Source: Acetomicrobium sp. UBA5826
GTDB taxonomy: Bacteria > Synergistota > Synergistia > Synergistales > Acetomicrobiaceae
Direction: 5' to 3'
Assembly: GCF_002433005.1 (NCBI RefSeq)
Contig: NZ_DJHF01000017.1
Span: 214,087-278,086 of the forward strand
Length of the DNA stretch: 64,000 bases
The position numbers were made by a program, and so were the translations under genes. Every line of letters starts with the position of its first letter. The first letter of the stretch is position 1. Of the stretch, positions 8,396-16,874 are shown piece after piece. The notes under the pieces were generated by a model, which had not been told where the DNA came from, ran no database searches, and was given only the letters and a program-made list of their open reading frames with translations.

Positions 8396-8889
8396 TGTGT
8401 TACACCCTTTTTTAGCCTTTTGAATTTTTTTTGTATCATATTTCTCTTTACGGGCGACACCATATCGATTATGAGCCTTCCGTGCAAATGATCAATCTCG
8501 TGGCAAAAGGCTCGAGCCAGCAAGCCAGAAGCTTCGATCGCATATTTTTCGCCATTTTCATCGAAGGCTTCGATTTTGACTATTTCCGGCCTTTCGATAT
8601 CTTCGAAGACCTCTGGGAAGCTGAGGCATCCCTCCCGCCCTGTTTGTTCTCCCCTCTTTTCTAAAATAACGGGGTTGACGAGAGTGTATTTCTTGCCTTC
8701 ATAATCCACCACTGCAACCATTAAATTGATCCCGACTTGAGGGGCAGCTAAACCCAATCCGTCATTTGCATACATAGTTTCATACATATCTTCTATCAAT
8801 TTTTTTAAATCGTCATTAAAAGCTGTGACGATTTTATTTGTGGAACGCAATATCGGGTTTGGATACTTTATTACTTCCAAAATAGCCAC
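8392..8889 (-). CDS. def: Peptide deformylase
   Basis: This 165-residue metalloenzyme removes the formyl group from nascent proteins. All three motifs are present: GLGLAAPQVG (Gln51), EGCLS (Cys88) and HEIDH (His130, Glu131, His134), which together bind the catalytic iron and form the active site. The start is a GTG at 8889 with an AAAGGGG ribosome site about 11 bases upstream. Its last codons overlap fmt by 4 bases. It is the first gene of an operon that continues to nudF. A hairpin lies between the likely promoter and this start. Confidence 0.95.
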   Translation of the reverse strand: MAILEVIKYPNPILRSTNKIVTAFNDDLKKLIEDMYETMYANDGLGLAAPQVGINLMVAVVDYEGKKYTLVNPVILEKRGEQTGREGCLSFPEVFEDIERPEIVKIEAFDENGEKYAIEASGLLARAFCHEIDHLHGRLIIDMVSPVKRNMIQKKFKRLKKGVTH

Positions 8890-8910
8890 CGTTAGATTGC
8901 CCCTTTCCCG

Positions 8911-8945
8911 AACAAAGAGGCGCTAAAAAAACGCGCCTCTTTGTT
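8911..8945 (-). terminator. Strong hairpin between rpsA and def
   Basis: A perfect 13-bp inverted repeat (8911-8923 with 8933-8945) encloses a 9-base loop rich in A (T on the minus strand). It most likely terminates the alaS-to-rpsA operon. It lacks a run of T after the stem on the minus strand, and the best promoter for def lies upstream of it, so it could also sit in the def leader. Confidence 0.65.
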
Positions 8946-8972
8946 ACCGTTAGTACCAACTTGATTTCCTTT

Positions 8973-8981
8973 ATTATAGCA
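8973..8981 (-). promoter_or_regulatory. Extended -10 promoter candidate for the def operon
   Basis: The minus strand reads TGCTATAAT, a perfect -10 hexamer with the TGn extension. No good -35 is present at 16-18 bases, which is tolerated for extended -10 promoters. The predicted start site near 8966 is about 77 bases before def, with the hairpin 8911-8945 in between. Confidence 0.5.
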
Positions 8982-9019
8982 TACACAATTATATCATGCA
9001 CACATTGAGAATGGAAGAG

Positions 9020-10561
9020 CTAAACTTTAAATTGATCCCTCAGAACATCCCCTATAGTAACGATTGCGCCATCTTCTTCGGTTTGTTGTACGTTATTGTT
9101 CTTGTTTTCCGTTACCCTGCTCTTCCCCTCGGCTCTTTCCTCCCGCTGTACCTGTTCTTTTTCTTCCTCCTCCAGCGCCTTAATGCTTAATCTAATCCGC
9201 TTCTCATTGGGATCTATCTCCAATATCCTGGCTTTTACCTCGTCGCCTTTTTTTAGGACTTTTGAAACGTCATCTATATGGCGTCTCGATATCTGAGATA
9301 TGTGTATAAGCCCTTCTACTCCACTTTCTATCTCGACAAAGGCACCGAAATCGACAATTTTTACAACCCTAACAGTGACATCCTGTCCCTGCTGATAGCG
9401 CTCCATGATGGTGCTCCAAGGGTCATGAAGCTGCTTATAACCTAGGCTGATTCTTTTTTGATCTAAATCGATATCCAATACCTGCACTTCTATGTCCTGT
9501 CCCTTTTTCAAAACTTCCCTGGGATGATCTATATGCCCCCAAGAAATATCGCTAATGTGAATCAAACCTTCGACTCCGGGTTTAATCTCTACAAAGGCAC
9601 CGAAATCTACGGTATTCGTTATTCGGCCGTGGATCTTGTCGCCTGGTGTTACGCTTTCGCCTATGACTTCCCAGGGATCCGGTTCAGTTTGTTTGATGCT
9701 CAATGAAATTTTTTCCTGCTCGGGATCGATATGCAAAACTTTTACCTTCACCTTGCTGCCCTTCTTGACGACATCGCGCGGTTTTACGTTTTTGCTCCAG
9801 GAAAGTTCGCTTATGTGTACCAATCCCTCTACGGGGCCCAAATCGACAAATGCCCCAAAGGAGGTGATGCTCGTCACAACACCTTCCAGAACATCTCCTT
9901 CTTCGAGGTTTTCAAAGAATTCTTTTTTCTTTTGGGCCAATTCCTCTTCGAGGAGCAATCTCCTGGAAAAGATCAGCCTTCTCTTCCTTCGATCCTTCTC
10001 TAATAATTTTACCTCGATTTCTTGGTTTACAAATTTAGATGGATTTACCAACTTGCCCTCTTCAGCCAGATGGGATATGGGCACGAAACCTTCAAGGCCA
10101 TAGGCATTTACTATAAGCCCTCCTTTTACCTTCCGCAGTCCCATTACAGCAATTGTTTCCCTCTGCTTCAATGCGTTTTCCAGCGCTTCCCATCTTTCAT
10201 CAAAAAGCAAACGCCACCTGCTTAAGAGAACTTGAGATTCCTCTCCTTGTACTACCTTGGTGACCTCTGCACGCACTTCATCGCCAATACGTGGCTCAGC
10301 GTTATCATCCACCAATATGCTATGCGTCCATTCACGCTTAGGCAAAAAACCCTCGCATTTAAAACCTATGTCGACCAGCCATCCGTCGCCGCTTTTGTCA
10401 ATTATGACCCCTTCGACAACCTTGCCTCTGTGGATGTTCTCAGGTCCGTGCTGCGTAATGAGATCTTCCATTGTTTCCTGTGATTCTTGCGCGGAAGGGC
10501 CTGCCATTTCCGATTCGATATGTTCTTGCCCTTCTCGCCTTTCTTCCTCAACCATTACCAA
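9020..10561 (-). CDS. rpsA: 30S ribosomal protein S1-like protein with five S1 domains
   Basis: The 513-residue product has an acidic N-terminal tail and five S1 RNA-binding repeats: about residues 43-118, 130-200, 215-290, 300-375 and 385-460. The last three carry the strong signature FGAFV(D/E)...EGL(V/I)HIS, while the first two are more divergent, as in S1 where domains 1-2 bind the ribosome. It helps the 30S subunit bind mRNA. It lies 13 bases after ispH; ispH followed by S1, sometimes as a fusion, is a recurring arrangement. The frame starts at TTG 10561 with GGAGG 4 bases away; ATG 10555 is an equal alternative. Confidence 0.9.
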   Translation of the reverse strand: MVMVEEERREGQEHIESEMAGPSAQESQETMEDLITQHGPENIHRGKVVEGVIIDKSGDGWLVDIGFKCEGFLPKREWTHSILVDDNAEPRIGDEVRAEVTKVVQGEESQVLLSRWRLLFDERWEALENALKQRETIAVMGLRKVKGGLIVNAYGLEGFVPISHLAEEGKLVNPSKFVNQEIEVKLLEKDRRKRRLIFSRRLLLEEELAQKKKEFFENLEEGDVLEGVVTSITSFGAFVDLGPVEGLVHISELSWSKNVKPRDVVKKGSKVKVKVLHIDPEQEKISLSIKQTEPDPWEVIGESVTPGDKIHGRITNTVDFGAFVEIKPGVEGLIHISDISWGHIDHPREVLKKGQDIEVQVLDIDLDQKRISLGYKQLHDPWSTIMERYQQGQDVTVRVVKIVDFGAFVEIESGVEGLIHISQISRRHIDDVSKVLKKGDEVKARILEIDPNEKRIRLSIKALEEEEKEQVQREERAEGKSRVTENKNNNVQQTEEDGAIVTIGDVLRDQFKV

Positions 10562-10574
10562 CCATCCTCCTTGA

Positions 10575-11408
10575 CTACCTACGTGATAATAAACTAATTA
10601 CTTCTTTTATTAGCCAATCTGGAGTAGAAGCTCCAGCAGCTATTCCAATTATATGCTTGCCATAAAGCCAAGATTCGTCTATCTCCTGGGGGTTAGCTAT
10701 CCAAAGAACGTCGCACCCCTCCCTCTTGGCAACTTCGACAAGCTTCGCCGTATTAGTGCTGTTATGCCCGCCAATAACGATAACTCCCTCCGTATCGGCT
10801 GCCAATTTTCTTACAGCTTCCTGTCTATGCAAGGTAGCCTTGCAAATAGTATTGTAAACACGCAATTCCCTAGCCTTGGGCACTAGGGCGCTAACTACAG
10901 AGAGTAACGCCCCTTCTTCTTGTGTAGTTTGAGAAACCACGCCTATTTTATCTTTATTGGGAAAAGTTGCAACATCCTTAGATGAATTTATCACACTAGC
11001 ATAAGCAGATACACAACCTTTGATACTTTGAACTTCAGGATGGTTTGGATCTCCAACGATTACAACTTCATAGCCCTCTTCGGACAGAAGACGCGCCTTC
11101 TCTTGAGCATTTTTTACCGATGGGCATGTACCATCTATAATTGTGCATCCTTTATATTTTGCCTGCTTAAGAACTTCTGGAGTGGTGCCATGAGCTCTTA
11201 TGAAAACTATCGACTGAGATGGCAATTCTTCTACGCTCTCCACCAACCTAAGGCCCAAGGATTTCAACCTTTTAACTTCTTCCTCGTTATGAATTGGGCT
11301 GCCCAGGGCATAGATGTTTCCGTACTTCTTCAACGCTTTTTCGAGCTCGTCTATCGCCCTCTTCACTCCAAAACAGAAGCCCAATGGTTTACCTATTATC
11401 AATCTCAT
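10575..11408 (-). CDS. ispH: 4-hydroxy-3-methylbut-2-enyl diphosphate reductase
   Basis: IspH makes IPP and DMAPP from HMBPP in the last step of the MEP pathway, using a [4Fe-4S] cluster. The three cluster cysteines are visible: Cys12 in GFCFGVKRA, Cys95 in DGTCPSVKN and Cys189 in NTICKAT. The other family blocks are there too: RAHG near 71, TTQEE near 161, and ASTPDWLI near the C-terminus. Its 277 residues are normal for the family. The MEP enzymes Dxr and IspG are also in this window but in another operon. IspH sits between miaA and rpsA, with 6 and 13 bases between genes. Confidence 0.96.
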   Translation of the reverse strand: MRLIIGKPLGFCFGVKRAIDELEKALKKYGNIYALGSPIHNEEEVKRLKSLGLRLVESVEELPSQSIVFIRAHGTTPEVLKQAKYKGCTIIDGTCPSVKNAQEKARLLSEEGYEVVIVGDPNHPEVQSIKGCVSAYASVINSSKDVATFPNKDKIGVVSQTTQEEGALLSVVSALVPKARELRVYNTICKATLHRQEAVRKLAADTEGVIVIGGHNSTNTAKLVEVAKREGCDVLWIANPQEIDESWLYGKHIIGIAAGASTPDWLIKEVISLLSRR

Positions 11409-11414
11409 TCAAAT

Positions 11415-12374
11415 TCACACAACTCCCAAATGTCTTTTAATTCTCCCTTTCAAATCTTCGAGAACCTCTCCTTCGTTCTCTTCCTTTAGATCATACCATA
11501 AAGCGGGTTTAAATTTCCTAAACCAAGTCATCTGTCTTCTATAAAAGGCTTTCGTGGCTTTTATGTAGTACGATAGTGCTTCTTCCAAGCTATAGACTCC
11601 CCGTATATACTTAATAACCTCCCTATATCCGAATCCTTGCATAGAATGGAAGCGTTCGTCAAATCCGTTCTTCAGCAGCCATTTTACCTCCTCGATTAGT
11701 CCACTTTGAAATTGCTTTTCCGCCCTTAACTCTATATTTTTGTAAGCTAATTCTCTAGGGCTAATTATACCAAGATAGAGGACATCGTAAGGTTTTTTTA
11801 TTTTCTTTCCATGTTTATGCCACCATGAGGCAGGCTTGCCTGTCGTATGAAATATTTCAAGGCCTCGTATAATTCTCACCAAGTCGTTGGGGTGTACTTT
11901 TAAAGCCAGATCGGGGTCAACTGTCGCTAATTTATTGTACATGTGTTTTTTCCCTTTAATTTCCGCCTCTTGAAGCAAATTTTTCCTGATCTCAGGATCG
12001 CTTTCGATGGAAACCGTTAAAATTTCTCCAAGGAGAGCGCTGTAGTAAAAAGGCGTTCCTCCAACAAGTAACGGTATCTTTTTTCTTGCGATAATTCTAT
12101 CGATAGCCTTGGCTGCCTCTTCGACAAAACGGGCTGCCGTAAAAGTCTCATCGGGATCGGCAACGTCTATAATATGATGTACTATGCACAATCTGTCCTC
12201 TCTTGATGCCTTATCGGTACCAATGTCCATATATCTATATACCTGCCTAGAATCGACGGAAATTATCTCGCCCGAGATAGCAGGCGCAAGCTTAAGGGAA
12301 ATGGCCGTTTTTCCGACAGCGGTAGGACCTATGATGGCGACCAGCTTAATTCTGCCTCTGTTATGAAGGTGCAT
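11415..12374 (-). CDS. miaA: tRNA dimethylallyltransferase
   Basis: MiaA adds a dimethylallyl group to A37 of tRNAs that read codons starting with U, and DMAPP for this comes from the MEP pathway whose last enzyme is encoded next door. Visible are the P-loop GPTAVGKTAIS, the DSRQVYRYMDIGTDK block, the ACTIVE-site stretch VGGTPFYYSALLGE and the C-terminal ATKAFYRRQMTWFRK motif. I place the start at ATG 12374 because CAGGAGG lies 5 bases upstream; an earlier in-frame ATG (12395) overlaps ruvX and would put that site inside the gene. The protein is then 319 residues. Confidence 0.95.
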   Translation of the reverse strand: MHLHNRGRIKLVAIIGPTAVGKTAISLKLAPAISGEIISVDSRQVYRYMDIGTDKASREDRLCIVHHIIDVADPDETFTAARFVEEAAKAIDRIIARKKIPLLVGGTPFYYSALLGEILTVSIESDPEIRKNLLQEAEIKGKKHMYNKLATVDPDLALKVHPNDLVRIIRGLEIFHTTGKPASWWHKHGKKIKKPYDVLYLGIISPRELAYKNIELRAEKQFQSGLIEEVKWLLKNGFDERFHSMQGFGYREVIKYIRGVYSLEEALSYYIKATKAFYRRQMTWFRKFKPALWYDLKEENEGEVLEDLKGRIKRHLGVV

Positions 12375-12391
12375 TTTTTCCTCCTGATGTT

Positions 12392-12826
12392 TCATCGACT
12401 TGGGATATCCTTCGTTAAATTACTATAATCCAAATAACTTTGAAGCAGCACCGTTGCAGCAATCATGTCCACTTTGTTTCTTTTTTTCTTGCCCGACATC
12501 CCGCTATCGCGCAAATAATTCTGCGCTAAAGTTGTGGTAAATCGCTCATCCCACAAAATAAAGGTTATATCGGGAAATTTATCCTTCAATTTATCGGTCA
12601 ACTCACTGATAGCATCAGCTTCCCTGTCTTTTTTTCCGTTTGTACGAATGGGAAGCCCTATAACTACCTTTTTCACATTATGTTTTCTTATAAGCATGGC
12701 TAAATCTTCAAGCCAGCTGCCCTGGGCATTCAAAAAGCCAACCCCTTGGGCAAATATGCCAAGGGGGTCGCTGATTGCAATTCCTATACGCACGCTCCCT
12801 ATATCTAAAGCCAAAATGTGCTCCAA
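12392..12826 (-). CDS. ruvX: RuvX/YqgF-family RNase H-like nuclease
   Basis: The 144-residue protein begins with LALDIGSVRIGIAISD, the RNase H-fold core with the first catalytic Asp, and has VVIGLPIRTNG and LWDERFTT, the other conserved blocks of the YqgF family. It is called a putative Holliday junction resolvase and also functions in 16S rRNA 5' maturation in E. coli. It directly follows alaS (5 bases), a conserved order (alaS-ruvX) in many bacteria. The end of the gene is 17 bases before the chosen miaA start. Confidence 0.92.
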   Translation of the reverse strand: MEHILALDIGSVRIGIAISDPLGIFAQGVGFLNAQGSWLEDLAMLIRKHNVKKVVIGLPIRTNGKKDREADAISELTDKLKDKFPDITFILWDERFTTTLAQNYLRDSGMSGKKKRNKVDMIAATVLLQSYLDYSNLTKDIPSR

Positions 12827-12831
12827 TCGAC

Positions 12832-15474
12832 TTATACCCCCAATAATTCGGTTAAAATCCTAGGTACGGCATTTAGGGCATCTTCCAGTTTCTCGACTTC
12901 CTTTCCTCCGGCCTGGGCGACATTAGGTCTCCCTCCTCCTCCACCGCCAACTATTTTCGCAACCCTATTGATAAATTTACCGGCATGTATACCATCTCTT
13001 ACAGCATCCTCGTCTGCCATGGCGACAAGAACTACCTTCCCCTCAAAAGAGCTGCCTAAAACCAGTAAAACCTTTTTGAGCCCCTTCTTGAGATGGTCTC
13101 CAACTTGGCGCAATATATCGGCATCCAAATCCTCGAATTTGCCTGTCAACACGGTAAAACCATTTACTATTTGGCGCTGAGACAGTATTTTATCACATTG
13201 CGACAAAGCAAGTTTCAAATTAGACCTTTGCAATTCTGTTCTTAAATTTTTAATTTCCTGAAATACATCGGTAAACTTCTCCTTTAAAGATCCTGATTCG
13301 ACACCGGAAATTAAGGTCAATTCTTCTACAAGATCAAACAACTCTTGATAATGACTTACGGCTGCCATCCCTGCCAGGGCTGTAATTCGTCTCAAACCCG
13401 ATCCTATGCTTTCTTCTTTGACTATTTTTATCAAGCCAATGTCGCCTGTAGCATTAACGTGCAATCCGCCGCAAAGTTCAGCACAATAACCTGGTATCTG
13501 AATGACGCGAACTCTATCCCCGTATTTTTCATCGAAAAATGCCTTTGCACCTATTTTCTTAGCTTCTTCCATTGACGTCTCGAAGATGTTCAACTTGATG
13601 TTGGCCTGTATAACCTCATTAGCAATTTGTTCTATTTTTATTATGTCGTCGCGAGATATTGCATCAAAATGGTTAAAATCGAACCGTAAGTAATTGGGAG
13701 AAACGTAAGAGCCTGCTTGACGAATGTGGGGGCCTAAGACACGCGTTAAGCCTTCGTGAATAATATGGGTAGAGGTATGGTGGCGCCTAATGGCATTTCT
13801 TCGGGAAAGGTCAACCTTGGCTTTCGCTTCATCATCGGCTGAAACATATCCCGTCTTAACCCTGACACGATGAGCTATAAGCACATCGTGATAGTAATAT
13901 GTATCAAGCACCTCCAATTTACCCGTGGACGTTTCTATCCATCCTTTATCTCCCACCTGTCCGCCCTTTTCGGCATAAAAAGGGGTTTCAGCCAACAAGA
14001 TTTCTACCTCTTCCCCTTCATGAGCTTCCTCTACCTCCAGAGAATCCTTTAATATGGCCAAAACTTTCGATTCAGCTTTATCGCTCTCATATCCTACGAA
14101 TTTCGTCGGACCAAATTTAGCCAAAAGGGCAGTATGAACTTCTTTATTCGCCATCGATGCAAGCTGTTTGCTCGCAGTTCTTGCCATTTCCCTCTGACGC
14201 TCCATGTATCTCTCAAATTCTTCTCTATCGACTTCAATGCCTTGCTCTTGACATATCTCTTCGGTCAATTCAAGGGGAAAACCATATGTGTCGTATAAAG
14301 TAAAAGCTGTTTCTCCCGATAGTACTGAGCTACCGGATCTTACTACCCTTGATATCTCCTCTTCAAGCAAAGCGCTCCCCTGATCTAAGGTCCTGCTAAA
14401 CCTTTTCTCCTCCAGATTAATAACAGATTCTATGGTGGATCTATATTCCACTAATTCTTTATAGTGATCGGCCATGATCTCGAGCAATTCGGGCATCAGT
14501 TCAATCAAAAAAGGCCTATCGAGGCCGAGCACTCTTCCATAACGCGAGGCCCTTCTGAGCAACCTTCTAAGGACATATCCTCTACCCTCATTAGAGGGGA
14601 GTACGCCATCGGCTATCATGAATGCCAATGCCCTTAAATGATCGGCAATTACCCGCATGGCCGTATCGAAGCGTTTATCTGCGGCATATTCGACGCCTGA
14701 CAAGCGCGATACCTTTTCAATTAAAGGCAGGAACAGATCGGTCTCGAAATCAGATCTGGCCCCCTGAACAATAGATGCCAGACGCTCCAATCCCATTCCC
14801 GTGTCAATGTTTTTCTTTGGCAAAGGTGTAAGGTTGCCTTCTTCGTCCCTGTTATATTGCATAAACACCAAATTCCACACTTCAAGATACCTATCACAAT
14901 CGCACCCTACAAAACATTCGGGCTTTCCGCAAGAAAACGCCGGGCCTTGGTCGTATATCAGCTCCGAGCAGGGGCCGCAAGGACCTATCGGGCCGGCAGC
15001 CCAAAAATTGTCCTTCTCTCCCATGCGCACAATTTTACTCTCAGGGAGGCCAACAACTTTATTCCAAATTTCGAAGGCTTCGTCGTCGTCCAAATAAATA
15101 GTCGCATACATTCTCTCCGGATCGAAACCAATTACTTCCGTTAAAAATTCCCATGCCCATGGAATAGCTCGTTCCTTGAAGTAGTCCCCAAAGCTGAAAT
15201 TTCCCAACATCTCGAAAAACGTATGATGCCTCGAGGTCCTTCCTACATTTTCTATGTCGTTGGTCCTCAAACATTTCTGTGATGTGGTGGCTCTCAGAAC
15301 TTCAGGTTTCTTCAACCCCAAAAAATAGGGCTTAAAGGGAACCATGCCCGCTATGGTAAACAGCAAGGTTGGATCATCTGGAATAAGGCTGAAACTTGGA
15401 AACCTTTTATGTTCTTTTTGCTCGAAATATGATAGAAATAGCTCTCGTAATTCCTTTCCGCTTCGCTTTATCAC
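12832..15474 (-). CDS. alaS: Alanyl-tRNA synthetase
   Basis: The 880-residue enzyme charges tRNA-Ala. Class II motif 1 lies near ENVGRTSRHHTFFEMLGNF, motif 2 and 3 residues are in the first 250 residues, and the editing domain has the zinc ligands HHTSTH and CAELCGGLH. The C-Ala domain ends with GGGGGGRPNVAQAGG, the glycine-rich signature. Length is standard. The start is GTG at 15474, with a GGGAGG site about 12 bases away, which is a longer distance than usual. It heads the alaS-ruvX-miaA-ispH-rpsA operon, and a promoter candidate lies about 50 bases upstream. Confidence 0.97.
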   Translation of the reverse strand: MIKRSGKELRELFLSYFEQKEHKRFPSFSLIPDDPTLLFTIAGMVPFKPYFLGLKKPEVLRATTSQKCLRTNDIENVGRTSRHHTFFEMLGNFSFGDYFKERAIPWAWEFLTEVIGFDPERMYATIYLDDDEAFEIWNKVVGLPESKIVRMGEKDNFWAAGPIGPCGPCSELIYDQGPAFSCGKPECFVGCDCDRYLEVWNLVFMQYNRDEEGNLTPLPKKNIDTGMGLERLASIVQGARSDFETDLFLPLIEKVSRLSGVEYAADKRFDTAMRVIADHLRALAFMIADGVLPSNEGRGYVLRRLLRRASRYGRVLGLDRPFLIELMPELLEIMADHYKELVEYRSTIESVINLEEKRFSRTLDQGSALLEEEISRVVRSGSSVLSGETAFTLYDTYGFPLELTEEICQEQGIEVDREEFERYMERQREMARTASKQLASMANKEVHTALLAKFGPTKFVGYESDKAESKVLAILKDSLEVEEAHEGEEVEILLAETPFYAEKGGQVGDKGWIETSTGKLEVLDTYYYHDVLIAHRVRVKTGYVSADDEAKAKVDLSRRNAIRRHHTSTHIIHEGLTRVLGPHIRQAGSYVSPNYLRFDFNHFDAISRDDIIKIEQIANEVIQANIKLNIFETSMEEAKKIGAKAFFDEKYGDRVRVIQIPGYCAELCGGLHVNATGDIGLIKIVKEESIGSGLRRITALAGMAAVSHYQELFDLVEELTLISGVESGSLKEKFTDVFQEIKNLRTELQRSNLKLALSQCDKILSQRQIVNGFTVLTGKFEDLDADILRQVGDHLKKGLKKVLLVLGSSFEGKVVLVAMADEDAVRDGIHAGKFINRVAKIVGGGGGGRPNVAQAGGKEVEKLEDALNAVPRILTELLGV

Positions 15475-15521
15475 GATAAAATGAAGCCTCCCTTCTTTAC
15501 AAGCACAAGACTTGATCTTGA

Positions 15522-15551
15522 ATTATAATTCATTGACTGCTAATTGTTCAA
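15522..15551 (-). promoter_or_regulatory. Promoter candidate for alaS, overlapped by a 14-bp palindrome
   Basis: On the minus strand TTGAAC (15546-15551) and TATAAT (15522-15527) are 18 bases apart. The -10 lies in a perfect palindrome TGAATTATAATTCA at 15519-15532, which could be an operator. The predicted start site is near 15515. Confidence 0.5.
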
Positions 15552-16874
15552 CAAATCCTTTCTGGCCACTTTAGAATCATGGATGACCCTTTCGTAGTCT
15601 ACAGTCGTGTATTCGCCATTCCTATACACCCATTTGCCGTTCACAACTGTTCCCCACACATCCCTTGAGGTTCCCGCAAAAACAATAAAACCGGCGAGGT
15701 TTTGTAAATCCCAACCAACGTAATGGGGTTTGTCGAGATCGACTAAAATAAAATCTGCCTTCCAATCTTCCCTTATCACACCCGCCTTCGAAAAGCCCAA
15801 AGCCTTATAGCCGTTAACAGTAGCAATTTGGATTGCCTCTTTTGACCTTACCAATGTAGGGTCTTTGTGCAACCCCTTCTGGATAAGAGATGCCGTCCGC
15901 ATCTCAAGCCAAGGATCCAATCTGTTGTTGCTGGCAGCACCGTCACTTCCTAATGCCACATTTACCCTTTTTTGGATCATCTGGGATAGGGGGGCAAATC
16001 CGCTTCCAAGTTTCATATTGCTGCTTGGATTATGGACAATGGTTATGTTATCCTTCGCAATCTCAGATAACCTGTCTGCGGGGAACCATACTCCATGAGC
16101 CAAAACTAAGGATGCGACATCGGCAAGTCCCGTCTCATATAAAAGGCCGATCGGATCCTGTTTTAATTCGTTTATAATATAATTTCTCTCCCACTCCGTC
16201 TCAAGCCAATGAGTATGTATCCCTGCATGTAATCCTCTGGCAATTTCCGCTATTCTTGCCAACTTCTTGGGCGAAACGGTATAAGGTGCGTGGGGACCGA
16301 GCTGAACGGTTATCATTTCATTTTTGCCATGCCAATTATCGTAAAGCTTAATACCCTCCTTAAGCTTCAACGAAAAGAGAGGATCTTTGCCGATTAAACC
16401 CTGGCAAAGTCCACATCTCACACCTATTTCCAGGGCCGCATTTGCAACTTCGTCCATGTGAAAATACATGTCACCAAAGCAAGTAACTCCGGCACTTATC
16501 ATTTCTATAATTCCCAGTTGGGTGCCTATTCGTATGTGATTGGACTTGAGCTTTCCCTCGACAGGCCATATGTGTTTTTCTAACCAATCTTTCAAGGGAG
16601 CCTCTTCGCCAAGGCCACGCAACAGCGTCATAGCCACATGGGTATGGGCGTTCACGAATCCCGGCAACAGTGCCTTTTTACTTTCACACAAACATTCTTC
16701 TCTGGCCTTTATCTTCGTCCCGTGGCCTTTCGGCAATATCGATGAGATACGACCTTTGGACACTGCAACATCACATATTTCCGCCCTCTCACGATCTCCA
16801 TCCAGTACTACAGCATCCCTAAAAACTATGTCAGCTTCTAAGCAACTTGCGACATTTGGGCTGTAAGTCGTCAT
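15540..16874 (-). CDS. mtaD: 5-methylthioadenosine/S-adenosylhomocysteine deaminase (amidohydrolase)
   Basis: The protein belongs to the amidohydrolase superfamily. Metal ligands are seen in NAHTHVAMTLLRG (HxH), IHTHWLETEWE, LVLAHGVW and GSDGAASNN (Asp), and the stretch TLLRGLGEE plus HTHWLETE are typical of MTA/SAH deaminases. It would convert methylthioadenosine or SAH to the inosine forms. I set the start at ATG 16874, which overlaps the ahcY stop as ATGA; an upstream GTG (16883) is less likely. Its neighbours ahcY and mtnA act on the same class of compounds, which supports this function over guanine deaminase or chlorohydrolase. Confidence 0.88.
   Translation of the reverse strand: MTTYSPNVASCLEADIVFRDAVVLDGDRERAEICDVAVSKGRISSILPKGHGTKIKAREECLCESKKALLPGFVNAHTHVAMTLLRGLGEEAPLKDWLEKHIWPVEGKLKSNHIRIGTQLGIIEMISAGVTCFGDMYFHMDEVANAALEIGVRCGLCQGLIGKDPLFSLKLKEGIKLYDNWHGKNEMITVQLGPHAPYTVSPKKLARIAEIARGLHAGIHTHWLETEWERNYIINELKQDPIGLLYETGLADVASLVLAHGVWFPADRLSEIAKDNITIVHNPSSNMKLGSGFAPLSQMIQKRVNVALGSDGAASNNRLDPWLEMRTASLIQKGLHKDPTLVRSKEAIQIATVNGYKALGFSKAGVIREDWKADFILVDLDKPHYVGWDLQNLAGFIVFAGTSRDVWGTVVNGKWVYRNGEYTTVDYERVIHDSKVARKDLLNN

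Noticed and set aside
12818..13180. Plus-strand frame opposite the end of alaS
   Set aside because: It is the antisense shadow of a conserved gene and has a low-complexity, proline-rich composition.
15475..15545. T-box riboswitch before alaS
   Set aside because: The space between the promoter candidate and alaS is only about 40 bases, too short for a T-box.
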